DNA of 64,000 nt, taken from NCBI RefSeq assembly GCF_001984825.2, contig NZ_CP043318.1:124001-188000 (forward strand), given 5' to 3'. Of this stretch, positions 36,071 to 45,553 are shown piece after piece. Made by a program: the position numbers and the translations under genes. The notes beneath the pieces were generated by a model. It was not told where the DNA came from, did no database searches, and worked only from the letters and a program-made list of their open reading frames with translations. How positions within the stretch are numbered: the stretch's first letter is position 1; each line of letters begins with the position of its first letter. Source of the stretch: Enterobacter chengduensis. GTDB lineage: Bacteria > Pseudomonadota > Gammaproteobacteria > Enterobacterales > Enterobacteriaceae.

Positions 36071-37207
36071 ATGGATCTGTTGATTATTTTGACCTATGTG
36101 GCGTTTGCCTGGGTAATTTTTAAAATATTCCGCATTCCGGTAAACCAGTGGACGCTTGCCACCGCAACGCTAGGCGGGGTATTTATTGTTGCCGGACTGA
36201 TTCTGTTAATGAACTATAACCACCCGTATACCTTTACGGCGCAAAAAGCGGTTATTTCTATTCCGATTACGCCGCAGGTGACCGGAATAGTCAGTGAAGT
36301 GACCGATAAGAATAACCAGCTTATTAAAAAAGGCGACGTGTTATTTAAACTGGATCCGGGCCGCTACCAGGCGCGTGTCGACAGACTGCAGGCCGACCTG
36401 GTCACCGCGACGCACAATATTGACAGCTTGAAGGCGCAGCTTGCAGAAGCCGTCGCCAATACCACCCGCGTCTCCGCCGAGCGTGACCGCCTGTACAAAG
36501 ATTATCAGCGCTACCTGAAAGGCAGCCAGGCAAAGGTGAATCCGTTCTCTGAAAGCGATATCGACAACGCGCGGCAGAACTATCTGGCACAGGATGCGCT
36601 GGTAAAAGGCTCCGTGGCTGAACAGACGCAAATTCAAAGCCAGCTGGACAGCATGGTGAACGGCGAACAGTCGCAGATTGCCTCCTTACGCGCCCAGCTT
36701 GCCGAAGCGAAATACAATCTGGATCAGACCGTGGTGCGTGCGCCGAGCAATGGCTATATCACTCAGGTGCTGATTCGTCCGGGAACCTACGCCGCCGCGC
36801 TGCCGCTGCGTCCGGTGATGGTCTTTATTCCGGAACAGAAGCGCCAGATCGTGGCCCAGTTCCGCCAGAACTCGCTGCTGCGTCTGAAGCCGGGCGATGA
36901 GGCGGAAGTGGTGTTTAACGCGCTGCCGGGCCAGGTGTTCTCCGGTAAGCTCACCAGCGTTCTGCCGGTGGTGCCTGGCGGGTCGTATCAGGCGCAGGGG
37001 GCGTTGCAGGCATTGACCGTCACGCCGGGTACGGATGGCGTACAGGCGCTGATTGAGCTGGAGCCTAACGCCGACGTCGATGCGCTGCCGGACGGCATCT
37101 ATGCCCAGGTGGCGGTCTATTCAGACCATTTCGCCCACGTCTCGGTGATGCGTAAAGTGCTGCTGCGCATGACCAGCTGGATGCACTACCTCTACCTCGA
37201 TCACTAA
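36071..37207 (+). CDS. yibH: membrane fusion protein YibH (HlyD/EmrA type)
   Basis: A 378-residue inner-membrane anchored periplasmic adaptor: two hydrophobic stretches at residues 3-50 ([18 protein letters not shown] and [20 protein letters not shown]), then the lipoyl/barrel-sandwich start [20 protein letters not shown] near 70, a helical hairpin around 110-215 ([20 protein letters not shown]), and the return strand [22 protein letters not shown]. The transported substrate is unknown. No ABC or MFS pump gene and no outer-membrane channel gene is next to it; yibI is the only partner. Confidence 0.92.
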   Translation: MDLLIILTYVAFAWVIFKIFRIPVNQWTLATATLGGVFIVAGLILLMNYNHPYTFTAQKAVISIPITPQVTGIVSEVTDKNNQLIKKGDVLFKLDPGRYQARVDRLQADLVTATHNIDSLKAQLAEAVANTTRVSAERDRLYKDYQRYLKGSQAKVNPFSESDIDNARQNYLAQDALVKGSVAEQTQIQSQLDSMVNGEQSQIASLRAQLAEAKYNLDQTVVRAPSNGYITQVLIRPGTYAAALPLRPVMVFIPEQKRQIVAQFRQNSLLRLKPGDEAEVVFNALPGQVFSGKLTSVLPVVPGGSYQAQGALQALTVTPGTDGVQALIELEPNADVDALPDGIYAQVAVYSDHFAHVSVMRKVLLRMTSWMHYLYLDH

Positions 37208-37215
37208 TCTTCCAG

Positions 37216-37250
37216 GGGCAGGAATGCGACATCCATACCTGCCCTTTTTT
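37216..37250 (+). terminator. terminator of yibI-yibH
   Basis: GGGCAGG (37216-37222) and CCTGCCC (37238-37244) form a 7-bp stem with a 15-base loop, followed by six T. Confidence 0.85.
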
Positions 37251-37297
37251 CATCGCCTGATCCATACTGACCTTTTTCCGGCATCAAGGATCAGGCA

Positions 37298-37906
37298 ATG
37301 AAACTCATCGGTAGCTACACCAGTCCCTTCGTGCGAAAAATCTCGATTCTCCTGCTGGAGAAAGGGATTGAATTTGAATTCGTCAATGAACAGCCCTACA
37401 GCGCCCAAAACGGCGTCGCGCAGTACAACCCGCTGGGGAAAGTCCCGGCGCTGGTGACGGACGAGGGGGAATACTGGTTCGATTCCCCGATTATTGCGGA
37501 GTATATCGAGCTGCTGGGCGTGGCCCCGGCGATGCTTCCGGCCGACCCTAAAGCGGCGCTGGCGGTGAAGCAAATTGAAGCTCTGGCCGACGGCATTATG
37601 GATGCGGCGCTGACTTCCGTGCGCGAGCAGGCCAGGCCCGCTGCACAGCAGTCGGAAACAGAACTGCTGCGCCAGCGGGAAAAAATCAACCGCAGTCTGG
37701 ATATGTGCGAACAGCTCATCCGGGAGGGAAAAATTCACACCGACAGCCTGAACCTGGCCACCGTCGCCATCGCCTGCGCCATCGGGTATCTCAACTTCCG
37801 CCGCGTCTCCCCGGGCTGGTGCGTCGACCGTCCGCTGCTGGTGAAGCTTGCAGACACGCTGTTTAGCCGCGAGAGCTTTGCCCGTACCGAACCGCCAAAG
37901 GCTTGA
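37298..37906 (+). CDS. yibF: glutathione S-transferase family protein YibF
   Basis: A 202-residue GST-fold protein (E. coli YibF: 202). The thioredoxin-like domain reads [20 protein letters not shown] with Ser10 region as the likely thiol-activating residue, [14 protein letters not shown] near 47 for the cis-Pro loop, and [11 protein letters not shown] near 65 for the glutathione carboxylate site; the helical domain follows with [19 protein letters not shown] near 148. Crystal structures of E. coli YibF show glutathione binding, but its biological substrate is not known. selA follows after about 100 bases. Confidence 0.95.
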   Translation: MKLIGSYTSPFVRKISILLLEKGIEFEFVNEQPYSAQNGVAQYNPLGKVPALVTDEGEYWFDSPIIAEYIELLGVAPAMLPADPKAALAVKQIEALADGIMDAALTSVREQARPAAQQSETELLRQREKINRSLDMCEQLIREGKIHTDSLNLATVAIACAIGYLNFRRVSPGWCVDRPLLVKLADTLFSRESFARTEPPKA

Positions 37907-37960
37907 CGCGGGTTATAACACTTCGCTGCAGGAGGCGGTACAATCCCTCCACATGTTAAC

Positions 37961-37984
37961 TCCCTCTCCCGTCGGGAGGGGGGA
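37961..37984. repeat. imperfect CCCTCTCCC hairpin before selA
   Basis: TCCCTCTCCC-GTC-GGGAGGGGGGA, a member of the same family as 33077-33139 with one base change in the right arm. It lies 26 bases before the selA ATG. Confidence 0.65.
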
Positions 37985-38009
37985 AGATATTTACTCGCCA
38001 GGCGCTTTC

Positions 38010-39395
38010 ATGACTACTCATCATTCGCTCTACAGCCAGATCCCCGCTACCGACCGCCTTCTTCGCGAACCTCGCATTCATGCTGTTGTGGAGCGCTTTG
38101 GCCATACCGCGACGGTTGCGATGTTACGCCTGCTTCAGGACGAAGCACGATGCGCCATTCAGGCAGAAAATAGCTTGCCCGGCTGGTGTACCGCGTGGGA
38201 GCTGGAAGTGGAACGCCGGCTGGACGAGAACGCGCAGAGCGCGTTACGCCCGGTGATTAACCTGACCGGTACCGTGCTGCATACCAATCTGGGCCGCGCG
38301 CAGCAGGCGGAAGAAGCGGTTGCTGCGGTCGCGCAGGCTATGCGTGCGCCGGTCACGCTGGAGTACGATCTGGACGGCGCCGGACGCGGGCATCGCGATC
38401 GTGCCCTGGCGGATCTGCTGTGCCAGCTGACCGGCGCGGAAGATGCCTGCATTGTGAATAACAACGCCGCAGCGGTGCTGCTGATGCTGGCGGCTACCGC
38501 CAGCGGCAAAGAGGTGGTGGTTTCCCGCGGCGAGCTGGTGGAGATTGGCGGGGCGTTTCGCATCCCGGACGTGATGCGCCAGGCGGGCTGCACGCTCCAT
38601 GAGGTGGGCACCACAAACCGTACCCACGCGAAAGATTATCGCGCAGCGGTGAACGAAAACACCGCCCTGCTGATGAAGGTCCACACCAGCAATTACCAGA
38701 TTGAAGGCTTCACCAAAACGGTTGATGAGGCCGAGCTGGCGGCGATGGGGCGCGAGCTCAATATTCCGGTGATTGCCGATCTCGGCAGCGGTTCGCTGGT
38801 CGATCTGAGCCAGTACGGCCTGCCAAAAGAACCGATGCCGCAGGAGATGATTGCGGCGGGCGTCAGCCTGGTCAGCTTTTCCGGCGACAAGCTGCTGGGC
38901 GGGCCGCAGGCCGGGATTATCGTCGGCAAGCGCGAGCTGATTGCGAAGCTGCAGCAGCATCCGCTCAAGCGCGCCCTGCGCGCCGATAAAATGACCCTTG
39001 CCGCGCTGGACGCGACGCTGCGGCTCTATCTCCATCCGGAGAAGCTGGCCGACCGCCTGCCTGCGCTGCGCCTGTTAACCCGCGATGCCGCCTCGATTCG
39101 CGCCCAGGCCGAACTGCTGCTGCCGCGCATTGCCCCGCATTACCCCGATTTTGTCGTTCGCATTGAGCCCTGCCAGTCCCAGATTGGCAGCGGTTCGCTG
39201 CCGGTGGACAGGCTGCCGAGCGAAGCGCTCACCTTCACCCCGCGCGACGGGCGCGGCAGCCACCTGGAAGCCCTGTCGTTGCGCTGGCGCGGCCTGCCAA
39301 CGCCGGTTATCGGGCGGATTTACGATGGCCGAATGTGGCTGGATCTGCGCTGCCTTGAAGATGAAGAGCGATTTCTGGAGATGTTGTTGAAATGA
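38010..39395 (+). CDS. selA: L-seryl-tRNA(Sec) selenium transferase
   Basis: SelA converts Ser-tRNA(Sec) to Sec-tRNA(Sec) using selenophosphate. ATG 38010 gives 461 residues (E. coli: 463); the open frame to 37848 overlaps yibF. PLP enzyme landmarks: [20 protein letters not shown] near residue 82, [16 protein letters not shown] near 150, TDLGSGSL-type here [15 protein letters not shown] near 255, and [15 protein letters not shown] near 293 with the Schiff-base Lys. It overlaps selB by 4 bases. Its presence means the cell makes selenoproteins such as formate dehydrogenases. Confidence 0.98.
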   Translation: MTTHHSLYSQIPATDRLLREPRIHAVVERFGHTATVAMLRLLQDEARCAIQAENSLPGWCTAWELEVERRLDENAQSALRPVINLTGTVLHTNLGRAQQAEEAVAAVAQAMRAPVTLEYDLDGAGRGHRDRALADLLCQLTGAEDACIVNNNAAAVLLMLAATASGKEVVVSRGELVEIGGAFRIPDVMRQAGCTLHEVGTTNRTHAKDYRAAVNENTALLMKVHTSNYQIEGFTKTVDEAELAAMGRELNIPVIADLGSGSLVDLSQYGLPKEPMPQEMIAAGVSLVSFSGDKLLGGPQAGIIVGKRELIAKLQQHPLKRALRADKMTLAALDATLRLYLHPEKLADRLPALRLLTRDAASIRAQAELLLPRIAPHYPDFVVRIEPCQSQIGSGSLPVDRLPSEALTFTPRDGRGSHLEALSLRWRGLPTPVIGRIYDGRMWLDLRCLEDEERFLEMLLK

Positions 39396-41239
39396 TTATT
39401 GCCACCGCCGGTCATGTTGACCACGGAAAAACCACGTTGCTGCAGGCCATTACCGGGATAAACGCCGACCGCCTGCCGGAAGAGAAAAAGCGCGGCATGA
39501 CCATCGACCTGGGCTATGCCTACTGGCCCCAGCCCGATGGCCGCGTGCTGGGCTTTATTGATGTTCCAGGGCATGAAAAGTTTCTGTCCAACATGCTGGC
39601 GGGCGTCGGCGGCATCGATCATGCCCTGCTGGTGGTGGCCTGCGATGACGGCGTGATGGCGCAAACCCGTGAGCACCTGGCGATCCTGCAGCTGACCGGC
39701 AGCCCGCAGCTGACCGTGGCGCTGACGAAAGCCGATCGCGTGGATGAAGCCCGCGTCAGCGAGGTGCGCGAAACGGTACAGGCGACCCTGCGCGAGTATG
39801 GCTTTGTCGACGCACCGCTATTTGTCACCGTGGCGACGGAAGGCCGCGGTATCGACGAACTTCGCCACCACCTGCAGCAACTTTCACCGCGTGACCATGC
39901 CAGCCATCACCGCTTCCGTCTGGCGATTGACCGCGCATTTACCGTTAAAGGCGCGGGTCTGGTGGTCACCGGTACCGCCTTGAGCGGTGAAGTGAAGGTG
40001 GGAGATAGCCTGTGGCTGACGGGGGTGAACAAGCCGATGCGCGTGCGCGGGCTGCACGCGCAAAACCAGCCTGCTGAGCGTGCTCATGCCGGGCAGCGTA
40101 TCGCGCTGAACATCGCCGGGGATGCAGAAAAAGAGCAGCTTAACCGCGGCGACTGGCTGCTGGCCGACTCCCCACCTGAACCGTCTGAACGCGTGATTGT
40201 CTCCCTGCAGGCCAACGTGCCCCTGACCCAGTGGCAGCCGCTGCATATTCACCATGCGGCCAGCCATATCACCGGCCGCGTGTCGCTGCTGGAAAACGAT
40301 CTCGCCGAGCTGGTATTCGATTCACCGCTCTGGCTGGCAGACAACGACCGTCTGGTCCTGCGGGATATCTCCGCGCGGGAAACGCTGGCCGGGGCGCGGG
40401 TGGTGGCGCTTAACCCGCCGCGGCGCGGCAAGCGTAAGCCGGAATATCTGCAGTGGCTGGCCGCGCTGGCACAGGCGCCGGATGATAGCGCCGCGCTGCG
40501 GGTGCATCTCGATCGCGGTGCGGTAAGCCTGAGTGATTTTGCCTGGGCACGCCAGCTGAGCGGGGAAGGGCTGCGTCAGTTGACCGGAGAACCGGGCTTT
40601 ATTCAGGCCGGGAACAGCCTGCTCAACGCTCCGGTTGCCGCACGCTGGCAGCGTAAGATACTGAACACGCTGGCGACGTATCATGAACAGCATCAGGATG
40701 AGCCAGGCCCGGGCCGCGAGCGCCTGCGCCGCATGGCCCTGCCGATGGAAGACGACGCGCTGGTGCTGCTGCTGATCGAAAACATGCGTGAAAGCGGGGT
40801 GATTAAAAGCCACCACGGCTGGCTGCACCTGCCGGATCACAAGGCCGGGTTCACCACAGAGCAAGAGGCGATATGGCAAAAAGCGGCCCCGCTGTTCGGC
40901 GATGAGCCGTGGTGGGTTCGCGATCTGGCTCGGGAAACGAACACCGACGAGCAGGTGATGCGTCAGGTATTGCGCCACGCGGCGCAGCAGGGGCTGATAG
41001 TCGCGATCGTGAAAGATCGTTATTACCGTAACGATCGTATTGTGGCGTTTGCCAACCTGATCCGCGAGCTGGATCAGGCGCGCGGCTCAACCTGCGCCGC
41101 CGATTTCCGCGACCGGCTGAACGTCGGCCGCAAGCTGGCGATCCAGATCCTGGAGTATTTCAACCGCATCGGCTTTACCCGCCGTCGCGGCAACGATCAC
41201 CTTCTGCGAGATTCGCTATTATTTCCTGAAACTCCGTGA
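39392..41239 (+). CDS. selB: selenocysteine-specific elongation factor SelB
   Basis: SelB carries Sec-tRNA(Sec) to the ribosome and binds the SECIS stem-loop of selenoprotein mRNAs. The 615-residue protein (E. coli: 614) has an EF-Tu-like GTPase domain, [20 protein letters not shown] with the P-loop, [13 protein letters not shown] as switch I, DVPGHEKF as G3 and TKADRVDE as G4, then beta-barrel domains, and from about 370 to the end four winged-helix repeats that read RNA. Start and end overlap selA by 4 bases and leave 86 bases to aldB. Confidence 0.98.
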   Translation: MIIATAGHVDHGKTTLLQAITGINADRLPEEKKRGMTIDLGYAYWPQPDGRVLGFIDVPGHEKFLSNMLAGVGGIDHALLVVACDDGVMAQTREHLAILQLTGSPQLTVALTKADRVDEARVSEVRETVQATLREYGFVDAPLFVTVATEGRGIDELRHHLQQLSPRDHASHHRFRLAIDRAFTVKGAGLVVTGTALSGEVKVGDSLWLTGVNKPMRVRGLHAQNQPAERAHAGQRIALNIAGDAEKEQLNRGDWLLADSPPEPSERVIVSLQANVPLTQWQPLHIHHAASHITGRVSLLENDLAELVFDSPLWLADNDRLVLRDISARETLAGARVVALNPPRRGKRKPEYLQWLAALAQAPDDSAALRVHLDRGAVSLSDFAWARQLSGEGLRQLTGEPGFIQAGNSLLNAPVAARWQRKILNTLATYHEQHQDEPGPGRERLRRMALPMEDDALVLLLIENMRESGVIKSHHGWLHLPDHKAGFTTEQEAIWQKAAPLFGDEPWWVRDLARETNTDEQVMRQVLRHAAQQGLIVAIVKDRYYRNDRIVAFANLIRELDQARGSTCAADFRDRLNVGRKLAIQILEYFNRIGFTRRRGNDHLLRDSLLFPETP

Positions 41240-41260
41240 CCCCCGTCGTAAACGCCGTTA

Positions 41261-41287
41261 CCGGCTGGCGAGAAAATCGCCAGCCGG
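41261..41287 (+). other. hairpin between selB and aldB
   Basis: CCGGCTGGCGA and TCGCCAGCCGG form a perfect 11-bp stem with loop GAAAA. CCTTGTTG follows rather than a T-run. It may be a weak terminator of selAB or mark the start of the aldB leader. Confidence 0.65.
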
Positions 41288-41325
41288 AACTACCCTTGTT
41301 GTACACCAACAGCAAGGAGATGGTC

Positions 41326-42864
41326 ATGACAAACAATCCTCCCTCATCGCGTATCCAGCCCGGCGAGTATGGTTTTCCCCTCAAGCTGAAGCCCCGTTAT
41401 GACAATTTTATTGGCGGCGACTGGGTCGCTCCCGTCGACGGCGAATACTATTCGAACCTGACCCCGGTTACCGGCCAGCCGCTGTGCGAGATTGCCAGCT
41501 CCGGCAAGCGTGACATCGACCTGGCGCTGGATGCGGCCCACAACGCGAAAGAGAAATGGGCTCACACCTCCGTGCAGGATCGCGCGGCCATTCTGTTCAA
41601 AATTGCCGACCGGATGGAGCAGAATCTGGAGCTGCTGGCGACGGCGGAAACCTGGGATAACGGCAAGCCGATCCGGGAAACGATGGCGGCAGACGTGCCG
41701 CTGGCCATCGACCACTTCCGCTATTTTGCCTCCTGTATTCGCGCTCAGGAGGGGGGGATCAGCGAGGTCGACAGCGACACCGTGGCGTATCACTTCCACG
41801 AACCGCTGGGCGTGGTAGGGCAAATTATTCCGTGGAACTTCCCGCTGCTGATGGCGAGCTGGAAAATGGCCCCCGCGCTGGCGGCCGGAAACTGTATTGT
41901 GCTCAAACCGGCGCGTCTGACCCCGCTCTCGGTTCTGCTGCTGATGGAAATCGTTGGCGATCTGCTGCCACCGGGCGTGATTAACGTGGTGAACGGTGCG
42001 GGCGGTGAGATAGGGGAATATCTGGCGACCTCAAAACGGATCGCTAAAGTGGCGTTTACCGGGTCGACGGAGGTGGGCCAGCAGATCATGCAGTACGCCA
42101 CGCAGAACATCATCCCGGTGACGCTGGAGCTGGGCGGGAAATCCCCGAACATCTTCTTCGCGGACGTGATGGAGGAAGAAGATGCCTTCTTCGATAAGGC
42201 TCTGGAAGGGTTTGCGCTGTTTGCGTTTAACCAGGGCGAAGTCTGCACCTGCCCAAGCCGCGCGCTGGTGCAGGAGTCCATCTATGAGCGCTTTATGGAG
42301 CGGGCCATTCGCCGCGTTGAGTCTATCCGCAGCGGTAACCCGCTCGATAACGTCACGCAGATGGGCGCGCAGGTCTCGCATGGGCAGCTGGAGACTATCC
42401 TCAACTACATCGACATTGGTAAGAAAGAAGGGGCGGATATTCTCACCGGAGGGCGTCGTAAGATGCTCGGCGGGGATCTGCAGGAAGGCTATTACCTTGA
42501 GCCGACGATCCTGTTCGGTCAGAACAACATGCGCGTCTTCCAGGAGGAGATTTTCGGACCGGTGCTGGCGGTGACGACCTTCAAAACGATGGAGGAGGCG
42601 CTGGAGATTGCCAACGACACGCCGTATGGCCTGGGGGCTGGCGTCTGGAGCCGCAACGGTAATCTGGCCTATAAAATGGGCCGGGGCATTCAGGCCGGGC
42701 GCGTCTGGACCAACTGCTACCACGCCTATCCGGCACACGCGGCATTTGGCGGTTATAAGCAGTCGGGCATTGGGCGTGAAACCCACAAGATGATGCTGGA
42801 ACATTACCAGCAGACGAAATGTTTGCTGGTGAGCTACTCCGATAAACCGCTGGGGCTGTTCTAA
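41326..42864 (+). CDS. aldB: aldehyde dehydrogenase AldB
   Basis: AldB oxidises acetaldehyde and other aliphatic aldehydes with NADP+, mainly in stationary phase in E. coli. The 512-residue protein matches E. coli AldB almost throughout: [20 protein letters not shown] near residue 165, [12 protein letters not shown] near 245, [10 protein letters not shown] near 266 with the catalytic Glu, and [12 protein letters not shown] near 304 with the nucleophile Cys. AAGGAGATGGTC precedes ATG 41326; the frame is open upstream to 41236 but has no support. E. coli has yiaY on the far side of selB; here aldB follows selB directly. Confidence 0.97.
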   Translation: MTNNPPSSRIQPGEYGFPLKLKPRYDNFIGGDWVAPVDGEYYSNLTPVTGQPLCEIASSGKRDIDLALDAAHNAKEKWAHTSVQDRAAILFKIADRMEQNLELLATAETWDNGKPIRETMAADVPLAIDHFRYFASCIRAQEGGISEVDSDTVAYHFHEPLGVVGQIIPWNFPLLMASWKMAPALAAGNCIVLKPARLTPLSVLLLMEIVGDLLPPGVINVVNGAGGEIGEYLATSKRIAKVAFTGSTEVGQQIMQYATQNIIPVTLELGGKSPNIFFADVMEEEDAFFDKALEGFALFAFNQGEVCTCPSRALVQESIYERFMERAIRRVESIRSGNPLDNVTQMGAQVSHGQLETILNYIDIGKKEGADILTGGRRKMLGGDLQEGYYLEPTILFGQNNMRVFQEEIFGPVLAVTTFKTMEEALEIANDTPYGLGAGVWSRNGNLAYKMGRGIQAGRVWTNCYHAYPAHAAFGGYKQSGIGRETHKMMLEHYQQTKCLLVSYSDKPLGLF

Positions 42865-43823
42865 TCGCCCAGCTCAGGCCGTCCATGGGCGGCCTGAGCA
42901 ATTTGCTGGCGCAGGCAGTTCAGAACGCCATCCAGAACGTATTGCACACGCCAGGGCTGGTAGTCGCGCTTGCGGAAAATCGCCGTCAGATCGAGCCACC
43001 ACTCTTCCTGGTGCGGGAAGCAGGGGACCAGCATCCCGTGCGTTAATTCTTTTTTCAGACTCTCTTTTGGCGCAAAAACAATCCCAAGATTATTTCTCGC
43101 CAGTTCCAGGGCCGTTTGCGTATTGTCGCAAATATAATTACCGGTCACCCGGTAATCATGCACTTCTTCACTGCCATGCATCCTAAAACGCCAGATGTTG
43201 GCATCATCGACCAGCATGGAGTCAATGAGAATACAGGAGTGATGAATTAAATCTTCAGGTCCGGTTAAGGGATGGTTATTTAAATATTCGCGCGTTGCGA
43301 ATGCCGTAACGGAATATTGTGTTAACACGCTGGCGACCAGGCTTTCGTCTTTCGGTTGCGCATAGGTAATTAAGATATCGCAGTCATCCGGAAAGGACAC
43401 GCCTTCTGAAAATTCATTCCGGTCCAGGTTGTAGGTTTTCAGGGAGATGCGGATGTCACCGATGTCTTCTATCTGGTGGATCACGTGTCGCGCGAGGTAG
43501 GTCACGATACCCGTTGGGGCATAGATCGTCACTTTTCCGCGCTTTTCATGCTTATAATCAGCAATGAAATTAACAAGCTGGCTGTTCTTATCCAGCGTGG
43601 CATTCACGTAGGGGAGTAGCGCTTCACCAAACTGGGTCAGGGAGAGCTGGCGCGTAGTGCGCTCAAAAACCTTGAGTCCGACCCGCGTTTCAAAATCAGA
43701 GAGATATTTACTGACGTTGGCCTGCGCCATGCCCAGCAGGGCGGCTGCATCACCAATGCTGTGGGTGGCGGCAATGACGGAGATAATTTTTAATTCCCGT
43801 GGTTTTAGCTGTAGTTTACTCAT
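42861..43823 (-). CDS. LysR-family transcriptional regulator, YiaU-like
   Basis: A 320-residue LysR regulator (323 from the GTG at 43832). Helix-turn-helix: [20 protein letters not shown] and [20 protein letters not shown], residues about 14-52, followed by [18 protein letters not shown]. The C-terminal half is the periplasmic-binding-like effector domain. It diverges from a yiaT-like gene and lies beside aldB, the same arrangement as E. coli yiaU/yiaT, so it is probably the yiaU orthologue; I did not recognise the sequence itself. Its inducer is unknown. The 3' end overlaps the aldB stop by 4 bases. Confidence 0.85.
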   Translation of the reverse strand: MSKLQLKPRELKIISVIAATHSIGDAAALLGMAQANVSKYLSDFETRVGLKVFERTTRQLSLTQFGEALLPYVNATLDKNSQLVNFIADYKHEKRGKVTIYAPTGIVTYLARHVIHQIEDIGDIRISLKTYNLDRNEFSEGVSFPDDCDILITYAQPKDESLVASVLTQYSVTAFATREYLNNHPLTGPEDLIHHSCILIDSMLVDDANIWRFRMHGSEEVHDYRVTGNYICDNTQTALELARNNLGIVFAPKESLKKELTHGMLVPCFPHQEEWWLDLTAIFRKRDYQPWRVQYVLDGVLNCLRQQIAQAAHGRPELGD

Positions 43824-43943
43824 TACGCGCACCCATCTATATGATTTTATATATAATATTATATAAACCGCAGCGTTGCATTGGCAAATTTGTAACCATT
43901 ATTATGCGCCTCGCTTGTTTGGCATTTAAATGGATTACATAGA

Positions 43944-44684
43944 ATGACTATTAAATACAACTTACTCATCGCTGCCACGTTATTTGCATCAACGTCTGCC
44001 ATGGCCGGTGAATTTTCACTTGGAGCGGGGGCTGTATTTAATGAGTCTCCTTACAAAGGCTATAACGAAAATACAACCGCAGTACCGTTAATTAGCTACG
44101 AAGGCGATCGTTTCTATATTCGCCAGACCACGGGCGGATGGGTTCTGTGGAAAGATGCAAAAAATGAGTTGAGCCTGACCGCTACGTGGATGCCGCTGCA
44201 TTTTGATCCTGATGACAACGACGACCATCAGATGAAGAAGCTCGATGAACGTAAGGCGTCCGCATTCCTCGGCGGCGCGTACTACCGCCACGAACGCTGG
44301 GGTTCGCTGAAAGTGGCCCTTTCTGGCGATGCGATGGATGAAAGCGGCGGCGTGGTGGGCGAGATATCTTACTTCCACCCAATCAGAATGGAACGCCTGA
44401 CCCTGACGCCTTCTGCTGGCGTGTTCTACAGCGACGAAAGCTATAACGATTACTACTACGGTGTCTCCGGCAGCGAGTCCCGACGCTCAGGACTGGATCA
44501 ATACACCGCCGGTGACAGCTGGACGCCATACGTTGGCCTGGCGGCTAAGTATCAGCTAACCGAGAAGCTGTACCTCAATGCCAGCGCGGTCTATACCGTG
44601 TTGCCTGACGACGTGAAGAACAGCCCGATGATCGACCGCGACGACAGCTTCGCGCTGATGACCGGGCTGACCTGGCGCTTCTGA
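43944..44684 (+). CDS. yiaT: MipA/OmpV family outer-membrane protein YiaT
   Basis: A 246-residue outer-membrane beta-barrel, the same length as E. coli YiaT and similar in FSLGAGAVFNESPYKGYNEN and PMIDRDDSFALMTGLTWRF (first and last strands). Signal peptide residues 1-21 (MTIKYNLLIAATLFASTSAMA) end at AMA-G. Alternating hydrophobic strands and a C-terminal Phe are typical for BAM-dependent insertion. MipA is a scaffold for murein enzymes in E. coli, but YiaT is only a relative; its role is unknown. It is divergently transcribed from the LysR gene, 120 bases away. Confidence 0.92.
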   Translation: MTIKYNLLIAATLFASTSAMAGEFSLGAGAVFNESPYKGYNENTTAVPLISYEGDRFYIRQTTGGWVLWKDAKNELSLTATWMPLHFDPDDNDDHQMKKLDERKASAFLGGAYYRHERWGSLKVALSGDAMDESGGVVGEISYFHPIRMERLTLTPSAGVFYSDESYNDYYYGVSGSESRRSGLDQYTAGDSWTPYVGLAAKYQLTEKLYLNASAVYTVLPDDVKNSPMIDRDDSFALMTGLTWRF

Positions 44685-44693
44685 TGTGGTAAA

Positions 44694-44725
44694 GCCGGGT
44701 GGCGGCTTCGCCTTACCCGGCCTAC
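44694..44725. repeat. REP-like palindrome after yiaT
   Basis: GCCGGGT-GGCGGCTTCGCCTT-ACCCGGC followed by CTAC, the fully symmetric form with an inner GGCG..CGCC stem. It begins 10 bases after the yiaT stop and likely forms its 3' end. Confidence 0.8.
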
Positions 44726-44870
44726 GATCGTGCCTGCATTTTTATCTGCAATACAACGTTTTCCTTTTTCATTTCTCGATGCCTCTTCCTGTTTCGTCAA
44801 AACACGACTGCATTGATATTCCTTATGCGCTAATGTGATTCGACCCGATAGCGATGGTGTGTGTCGTGTG

Positions 44871-44876
44871 TATAAT
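44871..44876 (+). promoter_or_regulatory. -10 box of the hicAB promoter
   Basis: A perfect TATAAT, 17 bases before the hicA GTG. The matching -35 position has ATAGCG, which is poor, so the promoter may be weak or need help. The leader would be only about 10 bases. Confidence 0.45.
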
Positions 44877-44893
44877 CATGGAAGGATTGGGAT

Positions 44894-45079
44894 GTGAAAA
44901 GTGCGGATGTCATTACTGTTCTGCTCGGCCATGGCTGGAAATGCGTCAGAACGAAAGGAAGCCATCATCAGTTTCGCCATCCAGAACAGAAAGGGCTGGT
45001 TACTGTCCCACATCCTAAAAAGGATATTAAACCGGGCACTCTCGCCCAGATCTGGCGGCAGGCGGGAATTAAACACTGA
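44894..45079 (+). CDS. hicA: HicA mRNA interferase toxin
   Basis: A 61-residue toxin with the double-stranded-RNA-binding-like HicA fold. Seen: KSADVITVLLGHGWKCVRTKG, the catalytic GSHHQFRHP (His near residue 24), and LVTVPHPKKDIKPGTLAQIW. HicA cleaves mRNA and tmRNA and halts growth. The start is GTG 44894 behind GGAAGGATTGGGAT; no in-frame ATG is available. hicB follows after 14 bases. Toxin-first order and length are normal for hicAB. Confidence 0.93.
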   Translation: MKSADVITVLLGHGWKCVRTKGSHHQFRHPEQKGLVTVPHPKKDIKPGTLAQIWRQAGIKH

Positions 45080-45093
45080 TATCAGGAGTAGTT

Positions 45094-45498
45094 ATGTTTT
45101 ATCCGGCGTACATTCATTCTGACTCCGACGGTAGCGCCAGCGGCTTTTTCCCTGACGTTCCAGGCTGTTATTTTGCTGGTGATTCCCTGGATGATGCATT
45201 TCAGGATGCACGTGATGCACTTACAGCACACTTCGAAGCGCTGTTTGAAATGGATGAAGCACTGCCTCTTCCGGGTAATGTGGAAGCGCATCTGGAAGGT
45301 CGTCCTGAGGATTTTATTGGCGGGCAATGGCTGTTGGTGGATATTAATATGAAGCAGTTCGACGGCAGGGCCGAGCGTATCAACATCACGATGCCTCGAC
45401 GTTTGCTGGTCAAGATTGACTCCTTTGTCAGCGAGCATCCTCAGTTCGCTAATCGGAGCGCATTTCTGGCTGAGGCAGCACGTCGCGTGCTGCCATAG
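45094..45498 (+). CDS. hicB: HicB antitoxin
   Basis: A 134-residue antitoxin. The N-terminal part FYPAYIHSDSDGSASGFFPDVPGCYFAGDS is the partly degraded RNase H-like HicB domain that covers the HicA active site; the C-terminal part INITMPRRLLVKIDSFVSE and NRSAFLAEAARRVL looks like a ribbon-helix-helix DNA-binding domain for autoregulation. Its gene follows hicA in the same unit. The pair lies between yiaT and the arabinofuranosidase locus, each side marked by a repeat element. Confidence 0.93.
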   Translation: MFYPAYIHSDSDGSASGFFPDVPGCYFAGDSLDDAFQDARDALTAHFEALFEMDEALPLPGNVEAHLEGRPEDFIGGQWLLVDINMKQFDGRAERINITMPRRLLVKIDSFVSEHPQFANRSAFLAEAARRVLP

Positions 45499-45504
45499 CG
45501 TTTG

Positions 45505-45536
45505 CCCTCTCCCCGTGGGAGAGGGTTGGGTGAGGG
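45505..45536. repeat. CCCTCTCCC hairpin after hicB
   Basis: CCCTCTCCC-CGT-GGGAGAGGG followed by TTGGGTGAGGG, 9-bp perfect stem, same family as 33077-33139 and 60446-60478 in inverse orientation. It lies 7 bases after the hicB stop and 18 bases before the GH127 stop, serving as the shared 3' structure of two convergent genes. Confidence 0.8.
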
Positions 45537-45553
45537 CAACAGGCTGCAGAAAT

